The notes below the pieces were generated by a model. That model was not told the DNA's origin. It saw only the letters and a list, made by a program, of their open reading frames with translations, and did not search any database. This document shows positions 58,070 through 64,000 of a stretch of 64,000 nt of DNA, in pieces. The stretch lies in contig JANQSH010000198.1 in NCBI GenBank assembly GCA_028284145.1, forward strand, positions 92,292 through 156,291, in the 5' to 3' direction. The stretch's first letter is position 1, and each line of letters begins with the position of its first letter. Source of the stretch: Planctomycetaceae bacterium. GTDB lineage: Bacteria > Planctomycetota > Planctomycetia > Planctomycetales > Planctomycetaceae. Both the position numbers and the translations under genes were made by a program.

Positions 58070-59293
58070 ATGCGTCTGTTGCCTTTCAAAAATCTTTTTT
58101 GCGGTTTGATGCTGCTTCTCGTTATCAACCAGACCACAAACGCTTGCCCGTTCTGTTCCGCCCCATCGTTGACGTTAACGGAACAACTGGAGCAGGCGGA
58201 TGGGGCAGCGCTGGTGCAGTGGATTGCCGCCATCAAACCGGGTGAATCAGATGCCGGCACGACCGAATACGAAGTTGTTCAGACCGTGAAAAGCAAAGAG
58301 GCCGGTATGAAGCAGGGTGATCGCGTCACCTTGTCCCGGTATCGCAAGGGGTCTAAAGGGGAGTTGTTCCTGCTGCTCGGTGAGATGGACAAAGAGTTGG
58401 ACTGGGGCAGCCCGATGGAGATCACCGAAACGGGTTACCAATATCTGATCCAGGCTCCTTCAACCGAATTGGACACGACGAAACGTCTCGAATACTTCCT
58501 GCAGTTTCTGGAATTCCCGGACCCGCTTATTTCCAACGACGCTTACGGAGAATTCGCCAACGCCCCTTATGAAGATATCACCCCGCTGGCAGATCAAATG
58601 CCACGCGATCGACTCCGCAAATGGGTGGCGAGCGACGACACTGCGGCATCGCGACTGGGACTTTACGGTCTTCTGCTGGGATTATGCGGCAAGCAGGATG
58701 ACGTGGAGATCATGAAGAGGAAAATCGTCGAGCCTACCCAGGATTTCCGACTGGGCATCGACGGCGTGATGTCGGGCTATCTATTGTTGACGGGTGAAAA
58801 GGGGCTGGCGTTGCTGGATCGGCTGAAACTCGAAAGCACAGTCATGATCGACGAACAGGGCAAACCAATTCTCGATTCCGATGGCAAAGAACAGCCCGTT
58901 CCCTTCAGCGAAACCTATGCGGCGATGCAGGCTTTGCGATTCATGTGGCAATATGAAGCAGGGCGGATCGAAAAAGAACGGTTGCGGAAGTCGATGCGAC
59001 TCTTATTGAGTCGGTCGGAACTGGCTGATCTGGTGATTGCCGACCTGGCGCGCTGGCAAGACTGGAGCGTGATGGAGCGGTTGATGAAATTGTACGACGA
59101 CGAAGCGTACAACGTCCCGTCAATTAAACGCTCGATCATCCGCTACATGCTGCAGAGTACGAAGGACAAGCCGGAAGATGCAACTGCCGAGTTACCGGCC
59201 CACGTTATTGCTGGTCGGAAGAATGTTGAGATATTGCGGAAGAAAGATCCGCAGACGGTGAAAGATACCGAGCGGTTTTTCTTCATTCAGTAG
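58070..59293 (+). CDS. Exported CPFC-motif protein 1
   Basis: A 407-residue protein with a cleavable signal sequence ending TTNA, so the mature chain would begin CPFCSAPSLTLTEQLEQADG. The CPFC pair at the new N-terminus could bind metal or act as a redox pair. After about 90 residues that may form a small beta domain (VTLSRYRKGSKGELFLLLGE) the rest is mostly alpha-helical, resembling HEAT-like repeats. No known family is recognised. It is 52 percent or so alike by eye to the next gene and was probably duplicated. It follows the two DUF3299-like genes by 96 bases. Confidence 0.7.
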   Translation: MRLLPFKNLFCGLMLLLVINQTTNACPFCSAPSLTLTEQLEQADGAALVQWIAAIKPGESDAGTTEYEVVQTVKSKEAGMKQGDRVTLSRYRKGSKGELFLLLGEMDKELDWGSPMEITETGYQYLIQAPSTELDTTKRLEYFLQFLEFPDPLISNDAYGEFANAPYEDITPLADQMPRDRLRKWVASDDTAASRLGLYGLLLGLCGKQDDVEIMKRKIVEPTQDFRLGIDGVMSGYLLLTGEKGLALLDRLKLESTVMIDEQGKPILDSDGKEQPVPFSETYAAMQALRFMWQYEAGRIEKERLRKSMRLLLSRSELADLVIADLARWQDWSVMERLMKLYDDEAYNVPSIKRSIIRYMLQSTKDKPEDATAELPAHVIAGRKNVEILRKKDPQTVKDTERFFFIQ

Positions 59294-59304
59294 GAGTGGG
59301 ACAC

Positions 59305-60564
59305 ATGCGATGGATTGCTTTTGTTGCGCTGATGATATTTACCGGATTGCCTTGCTCCCTGCTGTCCGTCGCGTTCGCCTGCCCGTTTTGCCCACCGCAA
59401 TCCGCCACGTTGACGGAAAAACTGGAAACAGCCGACGCTGCGGCATTAGTCCGTTGGGTGGAAGGCAATCTGCCGAACGATGACGATCCTGGGTCTGCGG
59501 TGTATGAAGTCATCACACCAGTACCGGGAAAAACAGGCGACTTGAGGAAAGCCACCAAAGTCACAACCGAACCGTATCGCAAAGGGTTGAAGGGTCAACT
59601 CTACCTGCTGACTGGCACCATCCGCGATGACAAGATGGTGTGGGACAAGCCGGAAGAGATCAGCCATGCCTGTTTCGAGTACATGGTCAATGCACCGGCT
59701 GCCGACACCACCCTGAATAAGCGGTTGGAGTATTTCCTGCCATACCTCGAACACGAAGACACGCAAATTGCGAATGATGCCTATAGCGAATTTGGCAACA
59801 CACCTTATGAGTTCGTCAAAAAAGCGTCGTCAAATTATGACCCGAAACGCATCCGTACCTTTCTGACCGATGACAAAGTGCAGCAGTCTCGCCGCGGTCT
59901 GTACGGGCTGATGCTGGGATTAAACGGAAGGCCGGAAGAGGCGAAATTGTTGCGATCGATTATTGTCGATCCCAACACAGAATATCGATTGGGGATCAAC
60001 GGTGTGATGGGTGGCTATTTGCTGCTTGAACGCGAAAAGGCGCTTGATCTGCTCGATCGTACGAAGTTGACCACCCGCATTCTCGTCGATGCTGACGGCA
60101 AACCGATTCTCGATGCCACAGGCAAAGAGCAGCCGCTTCCCTTTAGCGAAACATTCGCGGCGATGGAGGCGTTACGTTTTCTATGGCAGCATGAACCCGA
60201 CTTGATTCCCAAAGAGCGTGTCCGCCAATCGATGCGTTACCTGCTCGACCGACCGGAAATGGCGGAGCTGGTGATTGCCGACCTCGCCCGCTGGGAAGAC
60301 TGGAGTATCATGGACCGGTTGATGGTCATGTACGACGACAAAAGATTCAACGAACCACTTATCAAGCGGTCGATCGTTCGATTCATGCTGCAAAGCACGA
60401 AGGTCGACCAAGACCCGGACGATGACGAAGTACCGCCTTATGTAGTCGCCGGGAAAAAGAACGTGGAGACTCTTCGCAAGAAGGACCCGAAACTGGTCGC
60501 GTTGACAGAACGCTTTTTCTTCCCGCCGGAAGAACCGAAATCACCATCTGCAGACGATCCATAA
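59305..60564 (+). CDS. Exported CPFC-motif protein 2 (paralogue)
   Basis: A 419-residue paralogue of the preceding protein. Signal sequence ends VAFA, a clean signal peptidase I site, and the mature chain begins CPFCPPQSATLTEKLETADA. Shared blocks include KRLEYFLPYLEH, GINGVMGGYLLLEREKALDL, DLARWEDWSIMDRLMVMYDD and IKRSIVRFMLQSTK. The ATG at 59305 has AGGAG 7 bases upstream; it starts 11 bases after the stop of the first copy, so the two are certainly co-transcribed. Function unknown. Clustering with DUF3299-like proteins suggests a shared envelope task. Confidence 0.7.
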   Translation: MRWIAFVALMIFTGLPCSLLSVAFACPFCPPQSATLTEKLETADAAALVRWVEGNLPNDDDPGSAVYEVITPVPGKTGDLRKATKVTTEPYRKGLKGQLYLLTGTIRDDKMVWDKPEEISHACFEYMVNAPAADTTLNKRLEYFLPYLEHEDTQIANDAYSEFGNTPYEFVKKASSNYDPKRIRTFLTDDKVQQSRRGLYGLMLGLNGRPEEAKLLRSIIVDPNTEYRLGINGVMGGYLLLEREKALDLLDRTKLTTRILVDADGKPILDATGKEQPLPFSETFAAMEALRFLWQHEPDLIPKERVRQSMRYLLDRPEMAELVIADLARWEDWSIMDRLMVMYDDKRFNEPLIKRSIVRFMLQSTKVDQDPDDDEVPPYVVAGKKNVETLRKKDPKLVALTERFFFPPEEPKSPSADDP

Positions 60565-60639
60565 CGTTTGCTGCGCCATTGCCAGCGTAGACAAATAAGG
60601 ATCATGAATCGAGTGACCTGCAACCATATTTTATTGCCA

Positions 60640-60704
60640 GTCATTCCCGCGCACGCAGGAATCCAGATTTAATGAGGTGGATTCCCGTTATTCACGGGAA
60701 TGAT
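60640..60704. repeat. REP-like inverted repeat pair
   Basis: GTCATTCCCGCGCACGCAGG begins it, and GGATTCCCGTTATTCACGGG with AATGAT ends it, in inverted orientation. It is of the widespread CATTCCCGC...GGAATCC type and lies between the CPFC cluster and the M24 peptidase gene. A short end fragment of repeat family A (GCAATACGCTCCAG, 60757-60770) sits just upstream of that gene. Confidence 0.6.
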
Positions 60705-60783
60705 GGAGTGAGACTCCCCCCGGGCCTGTAAAATCGAATCGACGGTACGGTAATCTGCAATACGCTCCAGAGAAAGACCACCC

Positions 60784-61986
60784 ATGAACGACTTCACCGA
60801 CGGCTTTTCCATCGACGCGGTACAAGCAGCCCTTCGCGATTTCGAGATCAACGGCTGGCTGATGTACGATTTTCGTGGCAGCAACGTTCTCGCCTGCCGA
60901 GTACTGAACATTTCTGAAGAGTCCCTGGGCACGCGCCGGTTTTTCTATTTCGTCCCGGTTGAAGGAGAGCCAGTCAAACTGGTGCACCGCATCGAAACGG
61001 ACATGCTCGATCATTTGCCGGGGGAAAAACAGGTCTACCTGCGGTGGGAAACACTCGAAGAGAAACTGCAGAAGATTGTTTCCGGTACGCCAACAGTCGC
61101 GATGGAATACTCGCCCCGCAATGCAAACCCTTATGTTTCCCGCGTCGATGCCGGGACAGTCGAATTAATTCGCAGTTTCGGCTGCGAGGTGGTTTCCTCC
61201 GGAGACCTGGTGCAACAGTTCGAGGCAACCTGGAGTGACCGGCAATGGGAACTCCATCTCGAAGCCGCCCGCCATACGGATGCTGCCTTCCCGCTGGCCT
61301 GGGATTTCCTCGCTGAAGAGATTCGCAAAAACGGCTCGGTGGAAGAGTCTGCCGTGTGTGATCGGATCATGCAGCACTTCGCCGAAAATAACATGACCAC
61401 CTACCATCCACCGATCGTCGGTGTCGGTCCCAATGGGGGCCTGCCGCATTATGAAACCGGCACCGGGAAAATTACCGCGATCAAACAGGGGGACCCGTTA
61501 CTGATCGATCTGTGGGCGAAAATCGATGACTCCGATGGCGTCTACAGCGATTTGACCCGCATGGCTTACGTCGGCGAAGATGTGCCAGAAGACTTCGCAA
61601 AGGTTTTTGAGATCGTCGCAGCCGGACGAGATGCCGCAATTGATTGCGTGGAATCCGCCTTTGCTGAAGGCCGGGTGTTACAGGGTTGGGAGGTCGATCA
61701 GGCTGCTCGCGATGTGATTACCGAGGCTGGTTATGGCGATGCGTTCCGGCACCGCACGGGACACAGCATTGGTCGGGAAACGCACGGCAATGGGGCCAAC
61801 ATGGACAATCTTGAAACCCGCGAGGAGCGCCGGGTGCTCAAGCGAACCTGTTTCTCGATAGAGCCAGGGATTTACCTGACCGAGTTCGGTGTCCGCAGTG
61901 AAGTGAATGTCTATATTGACGACGCGGGCGAAGTGCATGTGACCGCCGGCGGCTGTCAGAAAGAAGTGCATCGAATTATGGTGTGA
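60784..61986 (+). CDS. M24-family metallopeptidase (Xaa-Pro aminopeptidase-like)
   Basis: A 400-residue creatinase-fold enzyme. The N-terminal domain (residues 1-150) is followed by the pita-bread domain with metal ligands in LLIDLWAKIDDSDGVYSDLT, the histidine in HRTGHSIGRETHGNG, a glutamate in CFSIEPGIYLTEFGVRSE and the final glutamate in the same segment. Such enzymes remove N-terminal residues before proline, or hydrolyse related substrates. No signal peptide is present. The ATG at 60784 is preceded by AGAGAAAG, part of which comes from a residual end of repeat family A. Confidence 0.9.
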   Translation: MNDFTDGFSIDAVQAALRDFEINGWLMYDFRGSNVLACRVLNISEESLGTRRFFYFVPVEGEPVKLVHRIETDMLDHLPGEKQVYLRWETLEEKLQKIVSGTPTVAMEYSPRNANPYVSRVDAGTVELIRSFGCEVVSSGDLVQQFEATWSDRQWELHLEAARHTDAAFPLAWDFLAEEIRKNGSVEESAVCDRIMQHFAENNMTTYHPPIVGVGPNGGLPHYETGTGKITAIKQGDPLLIDLWAKIDDSDGVYSDLTRMAYVGEDVPEDFAKVFEIVAAGRDAAIDCVESAFAEGRVLQGWEVDQAARDVITEAGYGDAFRHRTGHSIGRETHGNGANMDNLETREERRVLKRTCFSIEPGIYLTEFGVRSEVNVYIDDAGEVHVTAGGCQKEVHRIMV

Positions 61987-62096
61987 GGAATCTGTACACG
62001 AGATCAATCTGGCCTTTCCATAGACAGTTTGAAACAGCAATCGATGCCCATTCCAAACGCGAATCATGCAGTGGTAACGACTGAGAAAGTTTGTAA

Positions 62097-62199
62097 CTGG
62101 AGCGGTTTACCTTTTCGTGTGACGGTTTTCGCTCGTGGGAGTCTGTGTTTGCAGGCCAAAAGATGGTTTTCGCGCCACAGAAGAGCGTAACACGCTCTA
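62097..62199 (-). repeat. Dispersed repeat family A, copy A10
   Basis: Reverse orientation: CTGGAGCGGTTTACCTTTTC at one end, GCGTAACACGCTCTA at the other, and the GCCAAAAGATGG sub-type in the middle, as in copy A5. A decayed pair of ends follows at 62228-62280 (GGGCAAACTGACTTTA and CTGAAGCGTAATTCGCTCCAG). Both are in the 373-base gap between the M24 and WD40 genes. Confidence 0.85.
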
Positions 62200-62360
62200 T
62201 TTGCTCAATCCTGATCAACCTGACGGTGCACCAAGGGCAAACTGACTTTATTCTCCTGCCTGAAGCGTAATTCGCTCCAGGCCTCCTCAATTTTGTGATC
62301 GCTCACGCCGCTTCACCACGACACGACACTGAAATGATACGGTGCAAACGTGGCAAATGA

Positions 62361-63440
62361 TCACTGCCGTGCGCCACCTGCTTTCGGCCTCTCTTCCTCT
62401 TCCGGCTTGGTCGAGTGTCCCTTTTCATCGCGATTGTCAGCCGCGAAATCAAGGACCGGGCCGATGTCCCACACAACCGCCGTATCGTCATAACTGCCGG
62501 TCAACAGCGTGCGGCCATCACTGGTCAGAGCAATTGACGTGATCCGTTCCTTATGTTCGAGCTGGGTCCATTCATCTCCGTCCATCCGGTTCCAGATTTT
62601 GACCCAGTTCTTCCCTTTGGCCCGGCCACCCGCAGCAGAGATCACCGTGAAACCGTCCGGTGAGAAGAGAGCGGTATTGGTCGGTCGCTGATGTTCCTTG
62701 TTGTAACCAAACGCCTTTCCGGTTTTCGCCCAATGAATGTAAACCGTCTCATCGAGACTGGTCGACACGAGATATTCGCCATCGGCTGAGAAAGCAACGC
62801 CGGTCGCCGACATCGTATGTTTGGCGAACTCGTGTACCAGTTCGCCCGTTTCGACATCCCACGTATATATTTCGCCAGGCCGAGTGACGCGCGTGTCGTC
62901 GCCCGAGGCGGTTGCAACCATTTTGTCATCCGGTGAAAAGGCAATCCCGTTGACCGGGTAGTTGTGGTCATCCAATGTCAGTTTGAGGGCGCCATCCTTG
63001 ACATTCCAGATCTTGGCCGTTTCATCCTCGCTGGCTGAAGCGAGCCATTTGTCATCGGAGGAAAACGAAACACCCATCACATATGCGCGATGTCCCTTAA
63101 TCTCACGGACAAGATTCCACTTTTCGGTATCCCACAACGTGATCATCTGGTAGCTGCCGACCGCCAGCAGTGAACCATCATGCGAAAACTCAACGGCTCG
63201 CGCGTAACCTTTCACTTTGACCGAGCCGATATTTTTTTTCTGGCTGCGACTCCAGATTTTCACTCCTTCGTAGGTCCCGACGGCAAACAGGTCATCGTCC
63301 GGGGCGATATCGGTGGCAGTCACCCATTTGCTGGACATGATGGTGGCCAGTTTTTCTGGCGCCGGCTGAGCCAATGCCACCGACGAGGAAATTGCCAGGG
63401 TCAATGCCAGAGTGACAAAAAGCGCGAGATACCGATGCAT
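62361..63440 (-). CDS. Exported WD40-repeat protein
   Basis: A 359-residue protein with an N-terminal signal peptide (LALFVTLALTLAISSSVALA) followed by seven or so WD40 repeats, e.g. VMGVSFSSDDKWLASASEDE and TAKIWNV, GIAFSPDDKMVATASGDD, and SIALTSDGRTLLTGSYDD with TAVVWDI. A beta-propeller of this type would be a periplasmic or surface binding platform. A charged, low-complexity C-terminus (EEEERPKAGGARQ) follows. The ATG at 63438-63440 has GGAG 8 bases upstream, better than the upstream codon. The function is unknown. Confidence 0.9.
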   Translation of the reverse strand: MHRYLALFVTLALTLAISSSVALAQPAPEKLATIMSSKWVTATDIAPDDDLFAVGTYEGVKIWSRSQKKNIGSVKVKGYARAVEFSHDGSLLAVGSYQMITLWDTEKWNLVREIKGHRAYVMGVSFSSDDKWLASASEDETAKIWNVKDGALKLTLDDHNYPVNGIAFSPDDKMVATASGDDTRVTRPGEIYTWDVETGELVHEFAKHTMSATGVAFSADGEYLVSTSLDETVYIHWAKTGKAFGYNKEHQRPTNTALFSPDGFTVISAAGGRAKGKNWVKIWNRMDGDEWTQLEHKERITSIALTSDGRTLLTGSYDDTAVVWDIGPVLDFAADNRDEKGHSTKPEEEERPKAGGARQ

Positions 63441-63667
63441 GAATTGAACTCCCAACCAGAGAAAGCGACCATTGATACGGAACGTTTCATTCTATCGCGC
63501 GGACAGGTAGAGCAAAACCAACGGCGGTCGACGTACCCTCGGCGCAAACGAAATGGTGTTCTGCAGGCAAGACGTTTCTGGGAGGAAGAAGTAACCGATT
63601 CAGCGGAAAAAGGCGCGATCGATGCGCAGGTTGACCACGATTCACAAAGGAAGATAACGTCGGGGTT

Positions 63668-63708
63668 CAGAGCGTATTACACTCTTCTTCGCCGCGATGG
63701 ACGTCGAT
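63668..63708 (+). repeat. Truncated repeat family A, copy A11
   Basis: Only the first 41 bases remain (AGAGCGTATTACACTCTTC and GCCGCGATGGACGTCG) before repeat B2 begins. It looks like B2 interrupts or replaces the rest. Confidence 0.75.
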
Positions 63709-63804
63709 CTATAGCGGCAAACGGATAAGTGTGGTGTCTTTCGATTGGCTATTATCGTTTCAAATGAGGGGCAAGCCGCCACAGATAAAAGCCCGTCGGC
63801 CTAG
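63709..63804 (+). repeat. Dispersed repeat family B, copy B2
   Basis: Starts CTATAGCGGCAAACGGATAA and continues to GCCGCCACAGATAAAAG and CCTAG. Nearly the same sequence as B1 (44526-44623). Confidence 0.8.
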
Positions 63805-63846
63805 AGCGCATCCGAGATAACCGTGGCGTCATCCGAACGGGTATTT

Positions 63847-63945
63847 TAGAGCGTATTACGCTCCTTCGTGGCGCGATGTGCGCCGTTTGGCCTGTAAATG
63901 ACTCCCACGAGCGAAAACCGTCACACGAAAAGGTAAACTGCTCTA
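63847..63945 (+). repeat. Dispersed repeat family A, copy A12
   Basis: A full copy: TAGAGCGTATTACGCTCCTT at the left, ACGAGCGAAAACCGTCACAC in the middle and GGTAAACTGCTCTA at the right end. It is followed at once by a partial, diverged copy of family B (63946-63993, AAATGG, then CCGCTACGATAAAATTAG). The 63441-64000 region contains no gene. Confidence 0.85.
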
Positions 63946-64000
63946 GTTCCAAATGGTCCGCCAGCCGCTACGATAAAATTAGACGTAGTCTAGTCGGACT

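Noticed and set aside
1..64000. CRISPR arrays, tRNA or rRNA genes
   Set aside because: No regularly spaced identical repeats with unique spacers, and no cloverleaf or rRNA-like stretch was recognised on either strand. Repeat families A and B are dispersed, not arrayed.

Overview
The window looks like chromosome from a bacterium of the phylum Planctomycetota, probably a Planctomycetales relative of Gimesia, Rubinisphaera or Schlesneria. The lineage is inferred from gene content: a bacterial methenyl-tetrahydromethanopterin cyclohydrolase (mch) near a RimK-like ATP-grasp gene, a SpoVG protein with an inserted zinc ribbon next to ispE, a secreted leucine-rich-repeat lipoprotein, exported TPR and WD40 proteins, paired exported proteins that begin with CPFC, and a lysine-rich histone-H1-like protein. 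Genes are mostly single units or short operons on both strands. I saw no rRNA, tRNA, CRISPR array, prophage, integrase or transposase gene.

Layout. 1-4.4 kb, minus strand: glycine cleavage genes gcvH and gcvPA (gcvPA has a one-base frameshift in a 9-base homopolymer and runs off the left edge), rpiB, and a fusion of a degenerate Sua5/YrdC domain with a low-molecular-weight tyrosine phosphatase. 4.7-8.2 kb: methyltransferase, DEDD exonuclease, CysQ/IMPase-like phosphatase, RimK-like ATP-grasp. 8.5-16.6 kb: cyclophilin, mch (overlapping a MOSC remnant), a giant HyuA-HyuB (5-oxoprolinase-type) fusion, a membrane protein, a DinB-like remnant, proS. 16.9-24.7 kb: YhaM-like exoribonuclease, infC, fliM, proA, a small leaderless gene, and an M16 peptidase pair. 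25-34.4 kb: GT39-like membrane protein, a large AsmA/TamB-like protein, class V aminotransferase, hemB, PfpI-like protein, class I aminotransferase. 34.8-41.6 kb: TPR protein, spoVG-DUF1499 operon, ispE, LRR lipoprotein, a hypothetical gene, and the basic H1-like protein. 42-51 kb: UxaA-type dehydratase, nitroreductase, histone-deacetylase-like amidohydrolase, a MacB-type ABC transporter pair with a His-rich stretch, pcm, recJ. 51.4-53.1 kb: ilvN and ilvC. 53.2-55.7 kb: a type II restriction-modification module. 56.2-60.6 kb: a four-gene envelope cluster with two DUF3299-like proteins and two CPFC proteins. 60.8-63.4 kb: M24 peptidase and a WD40 protein.

The most distinctive non-coding signal is a dispersed repeat family (here family A), about 100 bp, with one end built on the palindrome GAGCGTATTACGCTC and the other ending in GTAAACTGCTCTA, so that the termini form a short imperfect inverted repeat (TAGAGC/GCTCTA). 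There are about ten full or long copies plus several solo ends. Two copies share an extra internal segment of about 100 bp. In two places the repeat terminus supplies the TAG stop codon of the neighbouring gene (proS and the deacetylase gene). A second repeat (family B, about 95 bp) abuts or interrupts family A. Together with the gene remnants and the R-M module, this points to moderate turnover between otherwise housekeeping genes.

The most promising candidate for an undescribed system is the DUF3299/CPFC cluster. It may be linked to the His-rich ABC transporter 8 kb upstream, which recalls the zinc-uptake Zrg system of Vibrio.
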